16,200 bases of DNA from G963666705 sp963666705. GTDB taxonomy: Bacteria; Pseudomonadota; Alphaproteobacteria; CADEGL01. Below are positions 1 to 7,372 of the stretch, piece by piece. Within the stretch, counting starts at the first letter, position 1. Every line of letters starts with the position of its first letter. The notes under the pieces are model-generated. The model was not told the origin of the DNA and made no database searches. It was given only the letters and a program-made list of their open reading frames with translations. The position numbers and the translations under genes were made by a program. The DNA is taken from assembly GCA_963666705.2 (NCBI GenBank), contig CAXXKO010000008.1:1-16200 (forward strand), in the 5' to 3' direction.

Positions 1-46
1 GCATGGGAGATTACCGGGGCTGGCGAGTGAAGGAAGGATCGGTTCG

Positions 47-199
47 ATGAACGACGTGATGGTGGACAGACTGGACTGGCGGAAGGCCAGCATTTCCCTG
101 TTCGACACGTTCGTCTGGACTGCCTGGGTGGTGCTGAGCATGCTCGCCACTTATATCGCCCTGGCCGATCACTGGATCCCCATCGCCTCGGGCGCGTAA
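47..199 (+). CDS. Small single-span membrane protein (50 aa), function unknown
   Basis: A 50-residue ORF starts at ATG 47 and ends at TAA 197-199. A strong Shine-Dalgarno run, AAGGAAGG, lies about 8 nt upstream and supports this start. The N-terminus is charged (residues 1-13, with D, R and K). A hydrophobic stretch rich in aromatic residues follows at about 19-39 (F, W, V, L, Y, A), and the C-terminus is short (DHWIP, then SGA). This fits one transmembrane helix. The same frame is open to the left edge, but the ribosome site argues for a start at 47. Another frame that runs in from the edge stops at TGA 28-30, and a third stops at TGA 48-50, overlapping this ATG as ATGA. The gene may therefore be the last of an operon beginning outside the window. 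I do not recognise the family. It could be a small subunit of a transporter or respiratory complex, but nothing in the window identifies a partner. Confidence 0.55.
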   Translation: MNDVMVDRLDWRKASISLFDTFVWTAWVVLSMLATYIALADHWIPIASGA

Positions 200-218
200 G
201 GCCGGCCGCCCTGATCCA

Positions 219-254
219 CTAGTACCCACTTTCATAATTCCGTGTGCCATACGA
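219..254 (+). repeat. Left terminal inverted repeat (36 bp)
   Basis: This is the left arm of the element. It is identical to the reverse complement of 468-503 over all 36 bases. The match breaks at the next outward pair, A218 against G504. Confidence 0.9.
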
Positions 255-331
255 CGGCGCCCCGAGGTTCCCGGCTAGGAGGGTGGCGCGCCGTGATGCC
301 GGGGCATCACAAGCGGCGCGCGACGACGTCC

Positions 332-353
332 GGGGGGGGGGGGGGGGGGGGGG
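332..353 (+). repeat. Homopolymer run of 22 G
   Basis: There are twenty-two consecutive G between C331 and T354, in the loop side of the left internal hairpin of the MITE-like element. Such a run can form a G-quadruplex, is prone to polymerase slippage, and is a common place for assembly or sequencing length errors. The exact count should be treated as approximate. Confidence 0.85.
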
Positions 354-467
354 TCGGGGCGCCGCCCTACGGGTCGCTTTTCCCGCCCCCTCGGGGTGTC
401 GGGGATGCTTGACGATGCCCCGGCATCGCCGGCGCGCCCCCTCCTACCGAGGAGACGGGAAAAGCGA

Positions 468-503
468 TCGTATGGCACACGGAATTATGAAAGTGGGTAC
501 TAG
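468..503 (-). repeat. Right terminal inverted repeat (36 bp)
   Basis: This is the right arm of the element, a perfect inverted complement of 219-254. It ends 14 bp before the stop codon (518-520) of the minus-strand gamma-glutamyltransferase-like gene, so the element sits just past that gene's 3' end. Confidence 0.9.
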
Positions 504-517
504 GCACCGCTGGAGCA

Positions 518-2089
518 CTAAATCCCGACGCTGACCTTGGCGAGGGGCGACATGACGTAGGCGCCGCCCATGTTGCGGCCCCGGTTGGGATCGTGCCCGA
601 CCACATTCGTCAATGCATAGAGGGTCGGATAGACCGCCTGTGGCGCCGTCCGCGTCGAGAAGCGGGTGGAGAGGTCGTCGATTGCCGCCGCCGGCAGCCT
701 TTCGTCGAGGGTGACCGTCTGGGTGCCACTCACGTCGATGCGCGGGTGGTGGATGGCTTCGTCGACGCTCATGCCGTAATCCACCAGAAACGAGATGAGT
801 TGCAACACGGCCGGCAGGATGCGCCGCCCGCCCGAGCCGCCGACGGCGAAGCGGCAACCGTCCGCGCGCTCGACGATCGCCGGGCACATGTTGGAGAGCG
901 GGCGCCTGCCGGCGGCGATCGAATTGGGGCCGCCCGGGCGCGGATCGAAGGAGATGATGCTGTTGTTCATGAGGATGCCGGTCCGTGGCAGCACCACCTT
1001 GGAGCCGAAGAGGGACAGCAGGGTCTGGGTCAGGGCGACGGTGTTGCCCTCGGCGTCCACGGCCCCGAAATGGGTGGTGCAGGCCGGGGTGCCTCCCTCG
1101 CCGCCGTGGCCGGTATGGGCGAGGCGGTGGGCGTAGGTGTCGAGGAGCGAGCGGGCATAGGCGCCGAAGGCCCCGGCGCCCGGCGCGCCCCGGGGATCGA
1201 GGCCGTCGCGCAGCATGCCGAGGGCCTGGTGGAGCGACGGCCCGGCGTTGAGGCCCGGTGCCGTATGCACCGTGGCGCCGCGATAGGAGATCGATTCGGC
1301 CTCCATGACCTCGGCCTCGAAGCCGCCCAGGTCGTCGGCCGCGAGTGAGGCGCCGCCATCGGCCAGGTCGGCCGCGATGTCGCGCGCGATTTCGCCCTCG
1401 TAGAAATCGCGGGGGCCGGCGTCGGCGAGTCGGCGCAGGGTCTTCGCCAGGTTGCCGAGAGGGATGGTAGGCGTCGGCCCGCCCCATTCGCCGACCGGAG
1501 GGAAGCCGTCCGGGAGGTAGATGCGCTTGGACTCGGGCAACTCGGCCAGCTCGCGCGCGCCTGTTGCGATTCGGTGGGTGGCGTACCAGTCGCAGGGCAG
1601 GCCGCGCTCCGCGATTTCGGTGGCCGGTGCCAAAACCTCGGCCCAGCCCCAGGTGCCGAAGCGCTCGAGCGCGAGGGCGATGCCGGCGACGTAGCTCGGC
1701 AACGCCATGGCGTGGTAGCCGCGCATGTTGCGGTCGCCCTCGACAGCGGGCCAGCCGAAGAGGTCCCCGGCCATGCCGCCGGAGAGGGGATAGGTCGCCG
1801 GGTCGAGCGCCTTGGGGGCATGGGTGTTGAAATCAACCACGTGGGTGCGGCGCTCCTTCGCCACATGGACCAGCATGTAGCCGATGCCGCCGAGCCCGCT
1901 CATCCACGGCTCGACCACGCCGATGGCGAGGCCGGTGGCGATGGCCGCATCGACCGCGTTGCCGCCTTGGGCGAGCACGCGCGCACCAACGTCGGAGGCG
2001 ACGTGATGGTGGCTGGCGACGAGGCCGGCCGCGGACTCGACCGCCGGCTTGCGCACCTCCCAGGTCTCGACCAATCCCATGTCCGTCAT
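518..2089 (-). CDS. Gamma-glutamyltransferase-family Ntn hydrolase (523 aa), atypical active site
   Basis: The protein shows the hallmarks of the GGT family, whose members self-cleave before a nucleophilic Thr and then hydrolyse or transfer amide-linked groups. The processing and nucleophile motif is CTTHF at 337-341 (Thr338 expected catalytic), followed by VDAEGNTVALT. Downstream are PLSNMCP (397-403), matching the PLSSMSP oxyanion region, and GGSGGRRI (417-424). Near the N-terminus are QGGNAVDAA (41-49) and SGLGGIGYM (64-72). The usual DFREMAP segment reads DFNTHAP (86-92), so the Arg that binds the gamma-glutamyl carboxylate is Asn88. No signal peptide is visible, whereas many bacterial GGTs are periplasmic, and 523 aa is slightly short for the family. 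ATG 2089 follows a G-rich GAGGGGGC site; the frame is open far upstream but only antisense to the next gene. It is divergent from an amidohydrolase. The family is certain; a true glutathione role is doubtful. Confidence 0.88.
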   Translation of the reverse strand: MTDMGLVETWEVRKPAVESAAGLVASHHHVASDVGARVLAQGGNAVDAAIATGLAIGVVEPWMSGLGGIGYMLVHVAKERRTHVVDFNTHAPKALDPATYPLSGGMAGDLFGWPAVEGDRNMRGYHAMALPSYVAGIALALERFGTWGWAEVLAPATEIAERGLPCDWYATHRIATGARELAELPESKRIYLPDGFPPVGEWGGPTPTIPLGNLAKTLRRLADAGPRDFYEGEIARDIAADLADGGASLAADDLGGFEAEVMEAESISYRGATVHTAPGLNAGPSLHQALGMLRDGLDPRGAPGAGAFGAYARSLLDTYAHRLAHTGHGGEGGTPACTTHFGAVDAEGNTVALTQTLLSLFGSKVVLPRTGILMNNSIISFDPRPGGPNSIAAGRRPLSNMCPAIVERADGCRFAVGGSGGRRILPAVLQLISFLVDYGMSVDEAIHHPRIDVSGTQTVTLDERLPAAAIDDLSTRFSTRTAPQAVYPTLYALTNVVGHDPNRGRNMGGAYVMSPLAKVSVGI

Positions 2090-2242
2090 GCCCGCCCCCT
2101 CGACGCTTTCATTCGCCCCTGACGGTGATCGTGACTTGCGGGGATGCGGGAGACAAGGCCGGGCGCCCATAATTTGGGCCAAAGGCGGCCCGATCGCGCT
2201 ACAGTTGGCTCTCAACGTCGTGTAAACGGGGGAGCGACGGGC
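2090..2242. promoter_or_regulatory. Divergent intergenic region with dyads (candidate shared control region)
   Basis: This 153-bp gap separates the starts of the divergent GGT-like and amidohydrolase genes, so both promoters should lie here or nearby. It is locally more AT-rich than the genes, near 2168-2180. It holds the palindrome GGGCGCCC (2161-2168) and, a few bases on, the near-palindrome TTTGGGCCAAA (2173-2183), a possible operator. I see no convincing -35/-10 pair. No regulator gene is adjacent. Confidence 0.35.
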
Positions 2243-3667
2243 ATGAGCGCGACAGGATCCGGCCGCCAGGATTGCGACATCCTGGTCCAGAACGGCTTCG
2301 TCATCACCATGGATGGGGCGCGCACGGTCTATCCCGCGGGCGCGGTCGCGATTGAGGGCCGCGACATCGTCGCCGTGGGGCGCGAGAGGGAGGTCGCGGC
2401 GCGCTATCGCGGGCGGCGCGTGCTCGACGCTGGCGGCGCCCCCGTCCACCCCGGTCTCATCGACGCCCACTACCACGTCACCATGCATCTGACGCGCGGC
2501 GCCGTGACCGACGACCCCAACCAGCGCGCCGTCGGTGGGCAGGACACGGGCAAGCCGGCGATCTATAGCCAGTGGTTCAACGCCCTGACCGACGAGGACG
2601 AGCACGCGAGCGCCATGCTCGCCTCGCTCGAGATGCTGCGGAACGGCTACACCTGCTTCATGGACCCGGGCACGATCTTCGAGCCCGCAGCCGCCGCGGC
2701 GGCCGTGGAGGCGGTGGGCATCCGGGCGACCCTGGCCGATCCCTTCCTCTGGGACCTGGCCACCGGCACCCAGATGGCGCGGGAGCTCGAGCGCGCGCCG
2801 TTCGGGCTCGAGCGCTGCCTCGACATCATGGGCGGGCAGTTGTGGCGCAACGCCAGTCCCGAGGCCCTGGTCCAGGGCCACATCGCCATCTACGGCAGCG
2901 CCTCGGCCTCGGACGAGCTGCAGCTCGCGGCCAAGGCCCGCGCCGACGAGCACGGTGTGCCCCTGCACCAGCACCAGTCCTTCACCGTCGAGGAGGTGGC
3001 CGCCGAGGACGCGCGCCGCGGCCGCCACCTCTTCGTCCATTACGCCGAGATCGGCGCCCTCGGCCCCAACTGCACCTTCGTCCACATGAACGTGCTGCGC
3101 GACGACGAGGTGGAGGCGATCGCGGGCACGGGCATCTCCATCGTCTGGCATCCGGGCAACTTCATGTTCTACGGCATCGGCGCGCACCAGCGCACGCGCA
3201 TGGCCGAGCTGTACGGGCGCGGCGTCAACATCGCCTTCGGCACGGACATCGCGAAATATTGGAGCATCGGCGAGGGTCCATTCCTCGGCTATCTGGTGAC
3301 GCGTGAGGCGGGGGGCTACCTGCCGGCCGAGTCCCTGTTCGAGATGCAGACCGTCAACGCCGCCCGCGCCGTCGGCCTCGCCGACCGCATCGGCACCCTG
3401 GAGGTGGGCAAGCGCGCCGATCTGGTGATCCGCACCGATGCCCTGGCCGACGCCCAGCCCGGCCTCAACCCGGTCCAGGAGATGGTGCTGATCGGCCGCA
3501 CCAAGACCGTGGACACGGTGATCGTCGATGGCCAGGTGGCCCTCAAGGACGGCGTGCCGACACGGGTCGACCAGGGGGCCGTGCACGCGGCGGCGCGCGC
3601 ATCCGCCCGGCGGCTGACGGCGCGGGTCGGCCTCACGCCGGGCACCATCTGGCCCATGGTGCGGTAG
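2243..3667 (+). CDS. ATZ/TRZ-type metal-dependent amidohydrolase (474 aa)
   Basis: The start is ATG 2243, preceded by GGGGGAG at good spacing. The frame is open upstream to 2144, but that segment reads as leader. The protein has the composite amidohydrolase layout: a short N-terminal beta-sandwich (about 11-65), a TIM barrel, and a C-terminal sandwich closing with GTLEVGKRADLVI (384-396). Metal ligands visible are His76 and His78 (DAHYH), His244 (LHQH, 241-244), His281 (VHMN) and Asp335 (GTD). In many family members the third His lies in an HxxE motif whose Glu is an acid/base. Here it reads H-Q-S-F, so the Glu is absent. Known relatives hydrolyse C-N or C-halogen bonds of rings and amides (cytosine, guanine, s-triazines); the substrate here is unknown. 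The gene is divergent from the GGT-like gene and converges on another amidohydrolase 8 bp away, suggesting one catabolic locus. Confidence 0.85.
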   Translation: MSATGSGRQDCDILVQNGFVITMDGARTVYPAGAVAIEGRDIVAVGREREVAARYRGRRVLDAGGAPVHPGLIDAHYHVTMHLTRGAVTDDPNQRAVGGQDTGKPAIYSQWFNALTDEDEHASAMLASLEMLRNGYTCFMDPGTIFEPAAAAAAVEAVGIRATLADPFLWDLATGTQMARELERAPFGLERCLDIMGGQLWRNASPEALVQGHIAIYGSASASDELQLAAKARADEHGVPLHQHQSFTVEEVAAEDARRGRHLFVHYAEIGALGPNCTFVHMNVLRDDEVEAIAGTGISIVWHPGNFMFYGIGAHQRTRMAELYGRGVNIAFGTDIAKYWSIGEGPFLGYLVTREAGGYLPAESLFEMQTVNAARAVGLADRIGTLEVGKRADLVIRTDALADAQPGLNPVQEMVLIGRTKTVDTVIVDGQVALKDGVPTRVDQGAVHAAARASARRLTARVGLTPGTIWPMVR

Positions 3668-3675
3668 CCGATGGA

Positions 3676-5106
3676 TCAGCCCACCGGCAGACTCATGGGT
3701 GCCACCTCGTCGAGGGCGCGGCCGAGGGCGTCGCGCCCCGGCACCGACGCCGCCATGCGCTCCTGGCCCGCCTGCAGGCGGCGACCTGCGTCGGCCATAT
3801 CGAGGGTCAGGACCCGGCCGTCGCGCACCACCTGCTCGCCATCCACATAGACATCGCGGATGGCCCGATCGGCCGCCGTGTAGAGGAGGTTGCGCAAGGG
3901 GTCGCGCACTGGCTGCATCAGAGGGTGGTCGAGGTCGACGACCGAGAAGTCGGCGCGCGCGCCAACCGCGAGGCGGCCGATATCCTCGCGCCCCAGCATC
4001 CGCGCGCCGCCGACCGTCGCCACCTCGAACACCTGGGCCGTCGTCACGTCGTGCATGTTCCCGGCCGCGGCGCGCGACAGGATCGCGGCGGCGCGCATCT
4101 CCTCGATCATGTTGTGGGGGAAGGTGTCGGTGCCGATGCCCATGTGGACGCCCGCGCGCAGATAGCCACCGAAGCTCTGCATCAGGTGGCCGTAGCGCGA
4201 GAAGACGGTCGGGCAATGGGCGACGGCGGTGCCGGTCTCGACCAGGATCGCGAGGTCCTCCCGGGTGGGCCAGTGGATCCAGCTATGCTGGTCGATGAAG
4301 ATGCCGTGGGCGATCGAGGAGCCCGGCCCCAGGAGGCCGATGTCGCGGGCCCATTGCACGGGCGTCACGCCGTGGCGCCGGGTCATCTCGTTGAACTCCA
4401 CCACGCTCTGCGAGGTATGGACCTGGAGGGGGCGGCCCGTCTCGCGCGCGAGCGCCACGCTATCGCGCATCAGGGCCTCGTCGAGGGTGTCGATCTGGGC
4501 CGGCGAGACCATGCCGAAAAGCCGTCCCGAGGGGTGGGCTTCCGCTTCCTCGATAACGGCGGTCGCCCCGGCGAAGGCCTTGCGGCCCGCCGCCTCGTCC
4601 CAGTCGTATTCGAGCACCCGCCCGTCGCGCACGCGCCATGCGGCGGCCCGGTACATGGGCGCGGCACAACCACGCAGGCCACTCTTGCCCATGATGTCGA
4701 TCCACCCGTCGTAGGGGACGGAAAGGTCGGCAACCGTGGTCACGCCGCTCGATAGGAGCTCGCAGTAGGTGTACTCGGCGCCCGCCCGCTTGGCCTCGAC
4801 GTCGGTGGTGACCAGCGCGCTGAAGTCGTAGAGGCCGCTGCCGTAGAGGTGGGGGTTGCCCAGCTCCTCGCGCACGCCCTTGAGGAGCGGCTGATTCGTG
4901 GGGTGGCAATGGACGTTGACGAGGCCGGGCATGACCATGCTCGAGCGCCCGTCGACCTCGCGCTCCGCCGGCCCCTCATAGCCCCGGCCGATGAATGTGA
5001 CGGCGCCGCCCGAGAAGGCCAGGTCCGCGTCGCGCAGGTAGTGATGCCCGTCACCGCCCCAGGCGATCAGCCAGTCGATGTTGCGGACGCAGGTGGTCTC
5101 CGTCAT
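3676..5106 (-). CDS. ATZ/TRZ-type metal-dependent amidohydrolase (476 aa), second of the locus
   Basis: The start is ATG at 5106, with GAAGAG a few bases upstream, a modest ribosome site. Ligands visible are His66 and His68 (NVHCHPT, with C67 between), His230 (QVH), His267 (IAHG) and Asp327 (GIGTDTF). The C-terminal GRLAVGARADFSVVD is the usual closing strand of the family. As in the neighbouring amidohydrolase, the glutamate of the HxxE motif is missing (H230-T-S-Q). The two proteins are clearly different subfamilies: the stretch after the metal His and the HCPTVFSRYG segment differ from WHPGNFMFYG in the other. The 3' end meets the convergent amidohydrolase with an 8-bp gap. The start lies 62 bp downstream of the phosphatase gene on the same strand, so read-through or its own promoter are both possible. 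A ring or chain amide hydrolase or deaminase is the best general call. Confidence 0.85.
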   Translation of the reverse strand: MTETTCVRNIDWLIAWGGDGHHYLRDADLAFSGGAVTFIGRGYEGPAEREVDGRSSMVMPGLVNVHCHPTNQPLLKGVREELGNPHLYGSGLYDFSALVTTDVEAKRAGAEYTYCELLSSGVTTVADLSVPYDGWIDIMGKSGLRGCAAPMYRAAAWRVRDGRVLEYDWDEAAGRKAFAGATAVIEEAEAHPSGRLFGMVSPAQIDTLDEALMRDSVALARETGRPLQVHTSQSVVEFNEMTRRHGVTPVQWARDIGLLGPGSSIAHGIFIDQHSWIHWPTREDLAILVETGTAVAHCPTVFSRYGHLMQSFGGYLRAGVHMGIGTDTFPHNMIEEMRAAAILSRAAAGNMHDVTTAQVFEVATVGGARMLGREDIGRLAVGARADFSVVDLDHPLMQPVRDPLRNLLYTAADRAIRDVYVDGEQVVRDGRVLTLDMADAGRRLQAGQERMAASVPGRDALGRALDEVAPMSLPVG

Positions 5107-5123
5107 TCGCTCTTCATCCCACG

Positions 5124-5153
5124 ATATTTGGCGCGCCGGTCGATCCTAGACAA
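5124..5153 (-). promoter_or_regulatory. Candidate sigma70-like promoter for the second amidohydrolase
   Basis: On the minus strand TTGTCT (5153-5148) and AAATAT (5129-5124) are separated by 18 bp, in a locally AT-rich patch of an otherwise GC-rich region, just before the amidohydrolase start at 5106. Only four of six -35 bases match the consensus, and the -10 match is weaker still. The 18-nt leader it implies is short. Confidence 0.25.
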
Positions 5154-5168
5154 ATATGAGGTCGCACG

Positions 5169-7120
5169 TCACCCTCCGCCCTGTCCCGCGCGGCCCCGGC
5201 GCAGAACCAGGCAGGTGATGTCGTTGGACTGGGGGGCCGCGCTGGCGAATTCCTGGACCCGGCCGATGACTTTCTCCCCCAGGGCGTCGGGCGCCAGGCC
5301 GGGGGTCTCGCTCAGGATTTCCTCGAGGGCCGCTTCCGAGAACTCGTTGCCGGAGTCGTCGAAGGCTTCGGTGATGCCGTCGGTGAAGCAGAATACCGTG
5401 TCGCCGTCGCCGAGCATGATGGTCCGATCCTGATAGGCGAGGCCCTCCATGACCCCGAGCGCCATCCCGTCCGTGGTCGGAAGCGGCGTGACCTTACCCG
5501 CCGCCCCAATCAGATAGGGCGGGTTGTGGCCCGCGTTGGCGTAGACGAGCTCCCCCGTGCGGATATTGGCGATGCCGTAGAAGACCGTCACGAACATGGC
5601 CGTGTCATTGCCCTCGCATAGGATTTCGTTAGCCCGCGCCATCACTTGCGCGGGCGGGCGCCGGCGGCTGGCGACCGACTTGATGACGGTGCAGGAGACG
5701 GCCATGAAGAGGGCCGCGGACATGCCCTTGCCCGAGACATCGGCGATAACGATGCCGATCCGCTCCTCGTCGATATCGAAGGCGTCGTAGAAATCGCCGC
5801 CGACCTCGCGCGCGGCCGTCATGCGGGCGAAGAGGGCGACGCCGGGATGTTGGGGGAGCTGGCGCGGCAGGATGGAGAGCTGCATGCGCTGGGCCATGGC
5901 CAGCTCCTCCTCGATCCGCAGGAGGGCCTTCTCGAGCTCGGTGTTCTTCTCGTTGAGGGCTTCCGTGCGCTCGCCGACCAGCCGGTCCAGGTGATCGGTG
6001 CGGGCCTGTACCTCTTCGGCCATGCGGGTGAAGACCCGGGCGAGGTTGCCAAGCTCGTCCCGGCGCTCGCGCGTCTTCCCGAGGCTCGCGGGGTCGAAGC
6101 GCTGGCCCTCGAAGGCCTGGGCCGCCGCGCTGATCGCCATCACCGGCCGGGTCAACCGGCGGCCCACGAAGATGGACTGGTATAGGCCCAGCAACAGTAC
6201 GACGACGCTGACGGCGACCGAGAGCTTGAGGCTACGGGCGAGCGTCTCCTCCAGGTGGGTGAGCGGGAAGTACACCAGCGCCGCGCCCGTCACCGCGCCG
6301 TCCCGTCGGGTGATAGGCGAAGCGACCTTGAGGAGGTTGCCTGCGAAGCTACTCTCGGTACGGGCCTGCTCGATCACGCCCGTGAGATGCGCCCTGTCCG
6401 CCGCTAGGTTGTGGGGAGACACATCGAGCCCGGGAAGCGCGCTATGGGACAGTGTGCCCAGTACTTCGTCGAACACCCAGATGGCGTTGATTCCGCCGCC
6501 CTGCATGAGGTAGGGCAGGAGCTGATCGAGCCCGAAGTGGTGGCGCAAGCCATCGACGTAGCTGAAATCGTGGCCGACCTGCACGATGCGCGGCTTGTCG
6601 ACTCCGGTGACTGCGGCATACTTGGTCACTTTATCGTCTATCGCGCGGACGCGGGCGTCCTGGACGACCTGTGTCGCCTCACCGGTGAGCAGGGGAAGAA
6701 AGGCGCTCGCCTGTGGGTCGGAAAAAACGTGAAATCTACGCCGGGCACCGTATTCAGATAGGCGTACCCCGTTTCGTCCGTCACGATGATCTCATCGAGA
6801 CTGGTCGCCTCGACAATTTTCTTGAGGACCCGCAGGATCTCGGCCTTGTCGATCCCTCCACTCTCCGCCGCGGCGACGAAGTGGGCCGTGATCGTTGCCT
6901 CGGCCAACATCTGCTCGGAGACGAGCTCTTCGACTTCGTCGGGCACATCCCGGGCGAAGGCGGCCGAGTAGGCCAGGAGCCGGGCGACGCTTTCAGCCTG
7001 GCGCTCGGCCTCGACAAGGATGGAATGCCGCGCGCTCCAGCTCAACACGCCTGACGTGATGGTCACCGCCAGGACGAGGAGGAGCGAGACCAGCAGCAGG
7101 ATTCGCGTTTGTAGGGTCAT
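5169..7120 (-). pseudogene. Membrane-bound HAMP-SpoIIE/PP2C phosphatase, frame broken by one base
   Basis: Two overlapping minus-strand frames together encode one sensor phosphatase. The first, from ATG 7120 (GAAGG upstream), gives a signal anchor (about residues 6-28) and the start of an extracytoplasmic sensor region, running to a run of six T (A6 at 6722-6727 on the plus strand). The second continues the sensor region, a second membrane span (about 298-320), HAMP (about 320-375), a coiled linker and the PP2C domain, with GGDFYD (about 441-446) and IADVSGKG. Adding one T restores a single frame of exactly 651 codons and gives ...TFFSDPQ... across the junction. The catalytic half is close to the intact paralogue ending at 7695, but there is no C-terminal kinase domain. 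The likely role is dephosphorylating a STAS protein, perhaps the one upstream. The break may be a real mutation, a homopolymer read error, or a site of transcriptional slippage. GTG 7156 and ATG 7147 are alternative starts. Confidence 0.8.
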
Positions 7121-7372
7121 GTCTGAAATGCCTTCGATGACATACATTGCTCGCACTATTCGGTTGAAACGTGGAGCGCATATGTCTGCCCGTCTAGCGT
7201 GCCGTCGAAAAAGCCCCCTGTTGCCGCGCGGTGTGCCTCGATCCCGCGCCGCGCGCTTCCCCGAAGTGGGGATTGAAAAATGGAACCCTGAGCGCCTTGC
7301 CCCGGATGACCGCCCGAGGATTCGCGCCTCGAAGAAGAGCCACGGGCTCGTGGTGTGGTTGGGGCGGCCGGC
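7121..7372. other. Intergenic region between STAS gene and HAMP phosphatase
   Basis: This 252-bp stretch has no convincing gene; the plus-strand open frame across it is antisense to the phosphatase. On the minus strand, shortly after the STAS stop, GAGCC-CGT-GGCTC (7349-7337) is followed by TTCTTC, a weak terminator-like hairpin. A second small dyad, CCCC-GAAGT-GGGG, lies at 7259-7271. The gap suggests the phosphatase has its own promoter, but I cannot point to it with confidence. Confidence 0.3.

Larger units (their letters stand above)
219..503. mobile_element. MITE-like non-coding element with 36-bp terminal inverted repeats and folded interior
   Basis: The ends, 219-254 and 468-503, are perfect 36-bp inverted complements. 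Both termini read CTAG, which is compatible with a TA or CTAG target duplication as in IS630/Tc1-type elements; this is inference. The interior folds further. Positions 255-265 pair perfectly with 354-364 (11 bp), and 374-385 pair with 456-467 (12 bp), extended by 389-394 with 447-452. Inside each arm is a smaller hairpin built on the same GATGCC/GGCATC core: 293-300 with 303-310, and 413-419 with 422-428. The single-strand prediction is a long stem opening into two large hairpins. No convincing protein is encoded; both reading directions simply translate the repeat. It lies between the 3' ends of two convergent genes, so it could also act as a bidirectional terminator. No other copy is in the window, so mobility is unproven. 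Confidence 0.7.

Noticed and set aside
244..534. Short frames through the inverted-repeat element
   Set aside because: The same peptide start appears from both arms because the repeat is read in both directions. The middle is poly-Gly from the G22 run. No ribosome site or family.
518..4216. A single minus-strand open frame of 1232 codons spanning the GGT-like gene and beyond
   Set aside because: Only 518-2089 resembles a family. The upstream part is antisense to the amidohydrolase at 2243-3667 and to the third frame of the next gene; it is open only because of the GC-rich codon bias.
7259..7271. CCCC-GAAGT-GGGG hairpin as a terminator
   Set aside because: The stem is only 4 bp, no gene ends nearby in the direction that would give a U tract, and such short GC dyads are expected by chance at this base composition.
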